64,000 nt of DNA, taken from contig OX246739.1 in the NCBI GenBank assembly GCA_945910005.1, positions 35,226,608-35,290,607 of the forward strand, read 5' to 3'. Shown here piece after piece: positions 15,501 to 22,903 of this stretch. The position numbers were made by a program, and so were the translations under genes. Under the pieces are notes generated by a model, which saw only the letters and a program-made list of their open reading frames with translations, ran no database searches and was not told where the DNA came from. Position 1 is the stretch's first letter. Each line of letters begins with the position of its first letter. This DNA is from Isoperla grammatica (Eukaryota > Arthropoda > Insecta > Plecoptera > Perlodidae).

Positions 15501-18002
15501 AGGCTTTTTTATATCTACTCTAAAACTGACGCTTATTAATTACTAAATTCTGAAATATAACAATATACAATATTTTCGCTGGATGAAAGATTATTTATTT
15601 ATGAAAAGTTGGTGATGGCACCGATCAAGCTAATCTCCGATTTAAATACGTTGGTGAAACCGGGCCTTACATAGACAATCAGCGAGGACCCGCTGCTCTA
15701 AAGAAATATCTTTCATTTTAACTACGATCAGTTTTGAAAATTAATGCCAACATAAGAAAAATGTGTGTTTTCTTTCATAAAACGGCTTCAAATTACATTA
15801 CCACATTTTTTAAATTGCATTTATATTTTATACGTAAGGCAATAATCTAGTAGGTACAATAAAACTGATCAGTATAATAATAATCAGTGTAGGCCCAATA
15901 AAATTGATAATTACTTTGAGTATTGTTTGACTTTGTAACTTTAATACTCCGATTTTTTTTGTGAGACTAGGCCTAGGGCCTATAATATTGTTTGCTAATA
16001 TAGGCCTAGCTACATTAATGTTTTAAGTCTGGTTGTTTTTGTCATAGAAAGACAAATCAAAAAAACCTGATTACAGTACATAATTTCAAGCTGTTTAACG
16101 CTGTTTAACGCGATCATGAAATATACATATAGGCGCGCATTTTATACATATAGGCACGCATTTTAAATGCGTGATATTTTATACCAATGATAGATACAAT
16201 TTTTAATTTTTAATTCTAAATGCCCACTTAATAAATCTTGGGGGGAGGGAGGAGTCTCTGCCACCGGGTATACGGGCCCAGCCGCAGAAGAGAGAGAAAT
16301 AAATAAATAAATAATAAATAGGCCTAGTTCCTAAAAAAGTGATTTTTCCTATAAGATGACTTTTGTTGTGACAGGTCATCATGGCTCGCCGATCGAAGGT
16401 AATTACGGTCGAGGCGAGAGGGAGGGAAACCCGTACTTTGGTCAGAGGTTGGTAAAAACGCTACCCGAGCCTCATACCCTCGGGCCTGTCTAACAGCGAA
16501 ATAAACGAACTGTAGATCAATATGTTTACCACCCTAATTAATCAGATTTAGTAAAAGCCGTTTTTAAAAGTCATATGATATGCCAATGTCAAAGGTAAAT
16601 AGTCATTCTGAGAGGCCTACACTAGACCCTAGGCCTAGGCCTTCCCCCAGTAGGTTAGACAGTTAAAAGGCCTAGTGATGTTAGTCTTGTGTTTCAATAT
16701 CTCAATGCCTACGGTACGCCTACGGTACGCCTACGGTACGCCTAGGCCTTAGCCTAGCCATTGACTACGTATATCACAGAGATATAAAACGGTTTAGCAA
16801 ACCGGTTTTGCCCAAAAACGATTTAAACAAATCACTGTATATCAACAGATTCAAAAACGGTATTGGTAAAACAGTTTGTCATTTCTAAAACGCCAGCCAT
16901 TTTGGAAATTTTCACCGCCTTTCGAGTGGTCTCTCGAACGACACCGCCTTTTTTATATGGTTGACATTGACAGCTGATTTGACAACAGCTGGGAGACAAC
17001 GCGTGTTTGTTGTTTGTTTTGTTGAGGTATCATTTCGTGAAACGTGAACTTGAAAATACACGCGCGGAAGTCGTCGAAAAGAGGAAGTAAAGATCGTGTT
17101 TGTTATCGAGTCTGAGGTCGAATTTAGGTCGATAGTTTAACTCGAACCTGGTATCGATATATCGCGTACAAATGTTCCTTGAAACGGTTTGACGTGTATA
17201 TCAACCACAAATCTTGCGTTTTGACTTATCCAAATCACTTTCCAAACTGATTTGGAACTAAGGTGTTTTTCAGCAAAACCGATATGTAGGCCTATATCAA
17301 CATTTGAAATGGTTTTTGGGCAAAACCGGTTTGCTAAACCGTTGTTGAGCTCTGTGATATACGTAGTCACTGTGTATCCAATCCCTTGTCTAGCCTAGAA
17401 ACTGATCTCTAGCCCTTACCAAGATTTGATTTTAGTAATAGGCCTAGGCCTAGGCCCTATGCCTACATAAAATATGGGTAGAGTGTAGATGCAGGCTTAG
17501 GGCTAGGCCTAGGCTAGGCTATTCTTAATTTACTCACAGTGTGTTGCCATTTGTTCCTCGTAATGGATAGGTCTAGATCTTGGTCGATCTGCAGTGTCCA
17601 CACTCCGAATATCAATCATGTCTTCATCGGAGCTAAGTGACACGCTCCGGTTGTTTTGACCATTTCCCAACTGTGGGAAAAAGTAAATTGACATAAGGCT
17701 CAACTTATCACCAAAACAAATAAGCATGCAAGCCTAGGGCCTAGGCCTATAGGCGCTACTGGGCCTCGCTCGAGTGTAATTAGATCACAGACGTAAGCTT
17801 ATTGGGCCTATGGGCATGCTTATCATATCCATATGACTTATGCCCTGTAGTCCTTTCAGGAAGCACAATAGCGAGAGCTGAAAGATAAGCGAGCAGTGAC
17901 GAATGAAATGTCATGCAGACGTACCGGACCGTTTACTGCTTGATACGAGATGGGAGAGCTGAGAGGAATCGCTGCTTTGCCCTTCAATGGATCTTTTTCC
18001 AT
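295..18002 (-). CDS. ClC-3/4/5-type chloride/proton exchanger, split gene, 3' end outside window
   Basis: This is an intracellular ClC transporter of the vertebrate ClC-3/4/5 group, which exchanges chloride for protons in endosome and lysosome membranes. Ten coding exons give 583 codons: 17925-18002, 17538-17670, 7851-8048, 5936-6081, 5233-5394, 3467-3754, 2548-2730, 1842-2056, 1207-1345 and 295-502, with every junction phase-compatible. Diagnostic motifs are YDDFHTIDW (exon 3), GSGIPE (residues 234-239), GKEGP with gating Glu278, SLEE with the proton Glu335, and GLFIP (518-522). Both glutamates needed for coupled exchange are present, which argues against a plain channel. The N-terminus has an acidic stretch [10 protein letters not shown] like the endosomal sorting segment of ClC-3. 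Family members are about 750-850 residues, so the last helices and the CBS pair should lie left of base 1. The start ATG at 18002 has an in-frame stop upstream in the genomic sequence, and 5' UTR exons were not found. The assignment to ClC-3/4/5 is secure; orthology to one paralogue is not resolved. Confidence 0.96.
627..1139. mobile_element. Non-autonomous hAT-like element, 513 bp
   Basis: The termini are inverted: CAGGGCTGCCACTG on the left and CAGTGGCAGCCCTG on the right, flanked by the direct repeat CGAGTG (621-626 and 1140-1145). CAGGG ends are typical of hAT elements. Six matching flanking bases are visible instead of the usual eight. The interior is AT-rich, repeats the words AGTTGC and TAGTTGCC many times, and has no transposase. 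It sits in the intron between ClC exons 9 and 10. Confidence 0.7.
1207..1345 (-). CDS. ClC exchanger coding exon 9
   Basis: The acceptor TTGTTTTCAG|CGACTA and donor TTCAAG|GTACAA enclose 139 bases. They encode residues 468-514 with [25 protein letters not shown] and IFTFGFK. The downstream intron carries the CAGGG-type hAT element at 627-1139. Confidence 0.94.
1554..1588. repeat. Perfect 15-bp stem, 5-base loop
   Basis: TACTGCACACTCAGC (1554-1568) pairs exactly with 1574-1588 across the loop AGTCA. It lies in the intron between ClC exons 8 and 9. It is too short for a typical microRNA precursor and could be a MITE remnant. Confidence 0.6.
1842..2056 (-). CDS. ClC exchanger coding exon 8
   Basis: The acceptor GTTCCCACAG|GGCTGT and donor CTGTG|GTACGT enclose 215 bases, phase 0 to phase 2. 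They encode residues 397-468, with the cytosolic basic loop [14 protein letters not shown] and the conserved [15 protein letters not shown]. The split final codon completes to Cys with exon 9. Confidence 0.94.
2548..2730 (-). CDS. ClC exchanger coding exon 7
   Basis: The acceptor TGTTACAG|GTCAGC and donor ATTGGC|GTGAGT enclose 61 codons, residues 336-396. The exon begins [15 protein letters not shown], one of the most conserved segments of ClC-3/4/5, and includes LRSINPFG and a further helix. Confidence 0.95.
3192..3330. mobile_element. Small inverted-repeat element (TTTGTTCCAATA family)
   Basis: The left arm CTTAGGAATGATTCTTTG and the right arm reading CTTATGAATGTGTCTTTG on the opposite strand are about 28-bp imperfect inverted repeats. 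Related single arms occur at about 8890-8950 and 22318-22375, so this is a dispersed family. No target duplication could be fixed. It lies in the intron between ClC exons 6 and 7. Confidence 0.5.
3467..3754 (-). CDS. ClC exchanger coding exon 6 (gating and proton glutamates)
   Basis: The acceptor CGTTTCCAG|ATCAAG and donor GAGGAG|GTACGT enclose 96 whole codons, residues 240-335. The exon contains [12 protein letters not shown] with the gating Glu278, [19 protein letters not shown], and ends FSLEE, where the second Glu corresponds to the proton-relay glutamate of exchangers. It is GC-rich compared with its introns. The exon begins with IKTILSGF, as in vertebrate ClC-3. Confidence 0.97.
4008..4809 (+). 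mobile_element. Non-autonomous hAT element, copy 1 (802 bp)
   Basis: The ends are TAGGGATGTC and GACATCCCTA, flanked by a perfect 8-bp target duplication CTTTTAAC (4000-4007 and 4810-4817). Eight-base duplications and TAGGG-type ends mark the hAT superfamily. The subterminal regions are dense in the word AATCGATTA. No long reading frame is present. It lies in the intron between ClC exons 5 and 6. Confidence 0.9.
5233..5394 (-). CDS. ClC exchanger coding exon 5 (GSGIPE selectivity motif)
   Basis: The acceptor CTTTGCAG|TGGTGG and donor CCCGAG|GTGAGT enclose 54 whole codons, residues 186-239. The exon contains a membrane helix ([16 protein letters not shown]) followed by [17 protein letters not shown] is the chloride-coordinating signature of the ClC family. 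The intron falls exactly after the motif's glutamate. Confidence 0.96.
5936..6081 (-). CDS. ClC exchanger coding exon 4
   Basis: The acceptor GAGTGCAG|GCGCC and donor TCGCAG|GTGAGA enclose 146 bases. They encode residues 138-185, with the conserved stretches [18 protein letters not shown] and [13 protein letters not shown]. The cysteine pair and NET sequon in this luminal segment match ClC-3/4/5. The exon ends in phase 0. Confidence 0.95.
6789..7618 (-). mobile_element. Non-autonomous hAT element, copy 2 (830 bp), inverted relative to copy 1
   Basis: It has the same family and ends as the copy at 4008-4809 but the opposite orientation, with its own perfect 8-bp duplication ATAATAAT (6781-6788 and 7619-7626), so it is an independent insertion. 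By eye the two copies are nearly identical, apart from an extra segment of about 28 bases near 6965-6995. It lies in the intron between ClC exons 3 and 4. Confidence 0.9.
7851..8048 (-). CDS. ClC exchanger coding exon 3
   Basis: The acceptor GTTGCAG|GC and donor CACTG|GTGAGT enclose 198 bases. The exon encodes the family signature [13 protein letters not shown], then a basic linker and the start of the first membrane helix ([17 protein letters not shown]), residues 71-137. It sits immediately upstream of an AT-rich tract and the inverted hAT copy at 6789-7618. Confidence 0.95.
8179..8877. mobile_element. Non-autonomous hAT element with CAGGGGTGCCCAA ends (699 bp)
   Basis: The termini CAGGGGTGCCCAAC and GGGACCCCTG resemble hAT elements of the Charlie/SPIN type. 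Flanking octamers are CCCTAGGG (8171-8178) and CCCTAGAG (8878-8885), an 8-bp duplication with one mismatch. Subterminal GGCCCGCC and GGCCCGCCAACA-like words recur at both ends. No intact transposase is visible. It lies in ClC intron 2. Confidence 0.8.
8886..10749. other. ClC intron 2, left stretch without coding sequence
   Basis: About 8886-9095 is a second, diverged arm pair of the TTTGTTCCAATA family. The rest is unique-looking intronic sequence with short AT-rich tracts and several TAGGCCTA words. I see no exon with both splice borders. Confidence 0.5.
10750..10895. mobile_element. Palindromic MITE, 146 bp, TA duplication
   Basis: The arms are GTGTGGGGGGTGGATA on the left and TATCCAGCCCCCACAC on the right. 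They continue with imperfect pairing almost to the centre (CTTCAGAATTGATAGAAA against TTTTCTATCAACTCTGAAG). TA flanks both ends (10748-10749, 10896-10897), which suits a Tc1/mariner-type MITE. It has no coding capacity. Confidence 0.75.
10898..14486. other. ClC intron 2, middle stretch without coding sequence
   Basis: Intronic DNA with a CAC microsatellite (about 12766-12788), AT-rich tracts and many TAGGCCTA-like words (for example near 11212, 12356, 12618 and 13057). Open frames here are short and show no family motif or splice pattern. Confidence 0.5.
14796..15666. mobile_element. Harbinger-like inverted-repeat element, 871 bp
   Basis: The ends GGCCCGGTTTCACCAA and TTGGTGAAACCGGGCC begin terminal inverted repeats of about 62 bp with few mismatches. 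The flanks are TTA on both sides (14793-14795 and 15667-15669). A 3-bp TTA/TAA duplication with GGCC ends suits PIF/Harbinger MITEs. It is inserted in the larger inverted-repeat element and is itself interrupted at 15053-15201. Confidence 0.82.
15053..15201. mobile_element. Inner MITE, 149 bp, TA duplication
   Basis: Nearly perfect arms of about 50 bp start AGGTTGGAATTCATAG and end CTATGAATTCCAACCT, flanked by TA (15051-15052, 15202-15203). The arms include the palindromic stretch CCCCTACACCTAGGGG. The 2-bp TA duplication suits a Tc1/mariner-type MITE. This is the youngest insertion of the nest. Confidence 0.8.
16708..16740. repeat. Three tandem copies of CCTACGGTACG
   Basis: An exact 11-bp unit is repeated three times and followed by CCTAGG. 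It lies in ClC intron 2. Confidence 0.9.
16762..17369. mobile_element. Inverted-repeat element, about 608 bp
   Basis: The left arm starts TGACTACGTATATCACAGAG and continues ACGGTTTAGCAAACCGGTTT. The right arm is its inverse (ACCGGTTTGCTAAACCGT, then CTCTGTGATATACGTAGTCA). Arms are about 60 bp. No convincing target duplication is visible (CATTG/CACTG at best). The interior has no transposase. It lies 168 bases from ClC exon 2. Confidence 0.7.
17538..17670 (-). CDS. ClC exchanger coding exon 2
   Basis: The acceptor TTTCCCACAG|TTGGG and donor ACACT|GTGAGT enclose 133 bases, entering in phase 0 and leaving in phase 1. The product is cytosolic (residues 27-71) and contains [10 protein letters not shown], resembling the acidic sorting segment of ClC-3. 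Its phase-1 end matches the two leftover bases at the start of exon 3, completing a Cys codon. Confidence 0.85.
17925..18002 (-). CDS. ClC exchanger coding exon 1 (start codon)
   Basis: The exon holds the start codon and 26 codons beginning MEKDPLKGK, and ends at a donor CCG|GTACGT in phase 0. This cytosolic N-terminus is poorly conserved in the family. The exon is therefore assigned by its ATG, the good donor and phase fit to exon 2, not by homology. A possible acceptor (TTTTTAG) lies about 20 bases upstream of the ATG, so an upstream non-coding exon is likely. Confidence 0.72.
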
Positions 18003-21000
18003 TGCAAGTGAAAAAGAACCTAAAAATTAAATTCATTATTTTTATTTCCGAAAAAGCAAACAGTTATGTGACAAAGCAACATACCACGTAGTTATATATA
18101 AATCTAGGTCTAATTTGTGTCATGGCGGACAGGCAATAGGTACGTTTCGCTGCACACAAAGTAATAATTCTTTCAATTAGATAAGAAAATTGCTGAAAAA
18201 AAGTGACTTGACGTACCATGATGGTTGGAGTGATCTTTTTATGCGTAGTTTTGAACGAAAAAAACAATTTTGATCACAAACTATAGATAATTAGAACTGA
18301 ATTTATCTCGGTTGGGTGCAGACCTGTCAGTGGCCATATGTTCACAACTCACATAAATACTACCATAGTCATCAATTAGTTTTTTTGTGGTGATGAACAA
18401 TTTAAGTAGAGCTTTTATTTTAAGACATCACTCTAAAATATTAAAAAAAAGAAATTATTATTTATTTTGTACCTGTTGTATTAGGTTTTTATTTCTAGAA
18501 TGGGCGTTACCAACTAGTTAACACTGAACTTGTAGCGGAATATTCATTTCCGAACACGCGTGAGTGCGGGATTTTTGAAAATGAAGAATCTCATTTCAAA
18601 GGCAGTGGAAAAAGCTGATAGTGGCGTTGGTGGCGTGCAAGATGCGTGCAAGTGCCGTGCTGTGCTGCATTTTCTTGATAAAATTAATCGCAATTCGCAT
18701 TAAACGTAAATCTTCCTCTTGTCTGACTAGTATGAACCTATTATCTTACTTCTCTGTGAAACCTGCAAGCACAGATAAGGGTGTGCTGCAAGTAGGCGGG
18801 CCCGGAGTGCAGTGGCGTAACAGTGACTTTCGAGCCGTCATGTCACAGCAATGAAGCACACTGCACAACAATAAATGGTTAAATGTCCCCCACTGGAATT
18901 CAGTTCTTGTAAGAGTGCATGGATAGACTATAAATACAAATTTATTTATTTATTAATGCGGCATAACGCTTTTAATTAATTGTTTTCGAATACCCACTTT
19001 GTTTGACAGTTTAAATTTGTTTTATCAATTTGGTTTATAATATGTTACCGATTTTGCACAATTTGGCATAATTGTGTAAAATTATAATTCATGGTGTTGA
19101 AAACCAGTAATTAAACCAGTAATTCCGCATGCCAGTTGTGCCAGTTGTGCACTTCGGTTCGCTTCGGACACATTTTCGCTGAAGGCACCAATATCTTACA
19201 CAAAACACCCCCCCCCCTCCTCCATCCCCCCCCCCCTGGCAACTACTTGTTGTCTCTCTGCACCTTCAGGTAATTCAACCAAGCAGATATGCAATGAGAA
19301 AATAACACAAAATATATTATCATTTATTGTTTTTGGTAGTATGAATATGAGGTTCGGACAGTCCCGAATCCTGACCACAAACTACGGCAAAAATGCATAA
19401 TTGAATGTATAAGTTAACTCAAGTAGATATATTTGTTCCTACAAACAAACAATAACTTCTAACTTATAACCACGGACCTGTATGTTGTGTTGACTAATAA
19501 GCACGAACACTTCCTCACTACAGCTGATAACGTGCAACTGCGACGTTGCACACAGCTTTCTAATCACTATAACAACGTTTGAACTTGCCTGGCCACGCGT
19601 TCCCGCGTTCGAACCCACGTCACAACACAACACGATGAAACATCTGCGTGGAGATTAACAATATTAACGGATTAACAAGACCGACTGCATAATAGAGACA
19701 TACATACAATACTCACAACTTGTCGGCGTTGAGCTCGAATGTTTAGTATGACTCTTTGAGTAATACATTCATAATAATATTTTATAAAATATATGTGACA
19801 CAAGCACGTCATGTGCATTTTGTACATGGTTTTAGTTGTATTTTATGTTTTCTTACAGGCGTGATTATTATGTCGTTGCATAAATAATTATAATAAAAAG
19901 TGGACAGTTGTTGGTATAACTAATAATATCTAATGAAAACCGCTTAAAACCTGTAACAAACAAACAAGTTTGCAGTAATGATTTAAATATCCAATTCAAA
20001 GTTCTAAATATATTTTTATTTTTTAGCAGTAGTAACAAACAAAGATGAAATCTGTGATTTTAAAAAATTAAATTTTGAGATTTTCTTTTTCAAATTACGA
20101 GAATCAATAATATGATGTCAGATGGTCATCTATGTTGTTTCTAGTTGGCTCACAAATTATTTTTAATATTTGGACCAAAATGTTGGGGCCCTTCTGGTGG
20201 GCCTCGGGACGGCTAACAAGTGAAAATCCAAATGTAGTATCAAAATGTGCACATATAGCTATTTTCAATCCTTCCGCCCCGGGTTGGGGATTGGGGCTAG
20301 GGATGTATTAATACACGCACTAAATTGTTTTTGTTTCTTGTTAGTAAGAGCCAAGTCAAAACACTGGTTGTTGAACGATGGACCCCCAGAACGGAATATT
20401 GCGAATATTGCGGCTACATCATGTGGGAAGTTACCTGAGCTCTGACACATCGCTTAAATGTTGCTGTTGTCCCAGATTATCAGCCAATCAGCTTCAAGAC
20501 TCTCTCCCTCTTTATCACACGCCTATCTGAACTTCAGCCTGCTCTGCACGAAGGTCTTGAACCTATGAATGAAACTTACATTCTAATGCCAAATAGCTTG
20601 TCTTATAAAATTACTCCAACCAAGTCAGTATAGTCTCGTGCCTAAGAAATAGCCGAATCCAATTAGTACCAATTTAATTTGTAGTTCCTACAATTTATTT
20701 GAAACAGGTGCATAAGGGGTAATTTACAACCTTGAGTTGGATATCTGAAAATTCCTTACTCGGAGGGCGTGATGACTATAATGACAAATGAGGCTTGTGC
20801 ACTCTACTAGACTGCAGATATATTTAGTTTGACATACAAATTTCTTTACAAATGTGCGAAAGGACGCTATAGGAATCTGTTAATTTCGTTGAAACAGGCT
20901 GTTTCAACTAAATTTTTTTTCTTTCTATTAATTAATTAATTAATTTTTAATTTAATTTATTAATTTATTTATTTAATTAATTATTTACCTTTTAATCTAT

Positions 21001-22682
21001 CAAAGGGGCAGGAGATAAAAATACGAGGTTGGTATGAAACTACTTATTGCAGTGGAGGGTTCGGAGACTATCTGGCAGCTTCGTCCTCGTCAGAAGCTCC
21101 CTCGGCGGACCAACCAACCCCAATTACTTATTTTATTATACAAAACGGTATTTTCAGTTGGGACGTAGAAAATCGGGCTCTTTTTCTGGCAGAACGGATC
21201 TAGACTTCAGTCATAAGACTGGCGATTAGGCACATACTTGCAATGTAAAAACCAAAATAACTTCTTTCAACTACATCACGTCGAAGATAAAAGATAGAGC
21301 GATGCAGTGAAGAAGTATAAGTACACTGGTAATAGAAAATTATGAAACGGAAGGTAATCCTAATAACAAAAACGTTTAAAGAAATCAACTGAACAGTTTC
21401 TTGGACATATTAAGAGACAACGAGAGATGCCTGTTGTAGTACCAATATCAGCGGAAATTGGAAGTTGAAAATGGAAGAGAAGCACACAAAGATATAGAAA
21501 TACGTTCGATACGTAAAGATATAGAGATACGATCTACGATATAGCCTGGACATCGCAGGGGATAAATTATGGGCAAGCGAAAGACTGATAGGAGAGGAAA
21601 TGATGGAGTCATGTTGAATGAAACCAATTCACGGATTGAAATCATGAAATGTAAATAACGAAAAAATATCATCAAAGTATTCATGAATAGCCATTTGCTC
21701 TTCTTTGGACAGCGATCGCTCCGTTTTACCAATCAGTTTAATTAAAGAGTGTATCAGTGATAGTTACTGTGGGAATTTGACACGCGTGCACTAAATTTCT
21801 CAACTGGTATCGATTCAATAAAAATATATTTTCTCCTACACGGAGCATAATAACCTCAAAGGAGCGGGTATGCAAACTAGGCGGGCGTTAAATGTCTACT
21901 TTATGGGAATCGGTCGACGTTATAAATCCGCACATGGAAAGCCAGGCCAGCGAAATAGTGAGTGACACTTTGCGATTAGCCATGGAGGTCATCCACTGTC
22001 CCATCTGGCACAATCAGTCGATAAGAGATGATGGGCGGACGAGGCTCAAAACGCCATGAATGTGTCTCGACAGCCACCACTGGCTCTCCTCACTGAAGGC
22101 TTAGTTCGTTTTAAAGGCCAATGCCGGTCTAGTGGAATATGTTTACGTATAGACCGTTATTAATTGGAGATGTTCTTTGAAAGCAGAACACAACAATTGT
22201 AGCGTTATTGTGACATCGCATGGCTGGCTTACGGAAGTGGTTATTTTCTAGTATCATTGTTGCAATAGTACATTCTTATTTATGTGTTGTGGCAGCAACA
22301 TACCATACATTTTAGAAACGGTAATATTATTTACTAGAACAAAGAAACATTCATAAGAAATAAGAGCATTATATTATTTAGAGGACATTATTTTAGGCTA
22401 TTGTTTGACAGTTTAACGCAATTTTAATAATATTAACCTAAAAAAAAAAAACTTAAAATTTTTCGGAACTCTCGATTTCTGTGCATATTATACAGAAATA
22501 TATTATATAAAACATATATTATACATAAGTTTTTGTTTTTATAAAGACACCCTCAAGTCTGCGGGGTCCATGAATGGCTCGTAAGTCGTACCTAGTGTTG
22601 TGTGTGACCCCCATGTGTGCTGCGCTGTGGGCGTACAACATGTCATGTCAGTGTAAACAGCCTCGATCTGCGCGCATGGAGA
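18003..22682. other. Intergenic region between divergent ClC and lysozyme genes
   Basis: This gap of about 4.7 kb must hold the ClC 5' UTR and promoter, but I cannot place them. It contains C-rich runs (19208-19236), AT-rich tracts (20925-20985) and part of the TTTGTTCCAATA repeat family (22318-22375). A TATAAAT word at about 21921 is followed by a 25-codon frame (21981) that I do not recognise. No exon is supported. Confidence 0.5.
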
Positions 22683-22717
22683 TATAAAAGAAGGGGAACT
22701 TCCTTGGGAACCGCAGT
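22683..22717 (+). promoter_or_regulatory. Lysozyme core promoter: TATA box and CAGT initiator
   Basis: TATAAAAG starts at 22683 and CAGTACG starts at 22714, so the presumed start A (22715) lies 32 bases downstream of the first T of the TATA box, the usual arthropod spacing. The start codon follows at 22751, giving a 5' UTR of about 36 bases. Inferred from spacing and consensus only. Confidence 0.7.
22694..22703 (+). promoter_or_regulatory. Rel/NF-kB-type site GGGAACTTCC
   Basis: The decamer fits GGGRNNYYCC exactly. It lies between the TATA box and the initiator, in the promoter of a lysozyme, a gene class commonly induced by Toll/Imd signalling in insects. The location inside the core promoter is unusual. 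Confidence 0.5.
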
Positions 22718-22750
22718 ACGCATTTTAGAGGTTAGCCGACAAGCAGCAAA

Positions 22751-22903
22751 ATGGCATTTCCAAGTTTATCGTTTTGTTTCTACGGTGTTCTCGTATTGCT
22801 GGCGACATTTTGTGGAGGTTTTTGTAAAATCTACGAAAGGTGTGAGTTGGCGCAGGAGCTGAAGAAAGTTCACAGGATTCCTGAATCTGAAGTCGCCACT
22901 TGG
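22751..22903 (+). CDS. Lysozyme coding exon 1 (signal peptide)
   Basis: This exon has 51 codons, ATG to the donor ACTTGG|GTAAGG, phase 0. It encodes a hydrophobic signal peptide (YGVLVLLATF core) and the mature N-terminus KIYERCELAQELKK ending EVATW. The final Trp and the intron position match c-type lysozymes, whose next residues are VC (exon 2). Confidence 0.94.

Larger units (their letters stand above)
14487..16420. mobile_element. Large inverted-repeat element carrying nested insertions
   Basis: Imperfect arms face each other: GATCGGCGAGC (14531-14541) with GCTCGCCGATC (16384-16394), GATGACCTGTCAC (about 14568-14580) with GTGACAGGTCATC (16368-16380), and TTTGTCTTTCTATGAC (14687-14702) with GTCATAGAAAGACAAA (from 16041). 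The outer limits are approximate and no target duplication was found. The central part is occupied by the element at 14796-15666. It lies in ClC intron 2. Confidence 0.55.

Noticed and set aside
18564..18720. Plus-strand frame KNLISKAVEKADSGVGG, considered as transposase or a first exon
   Set aside because: Stops follow soon after, and no DNA-binding or catalytic motif was recognised.
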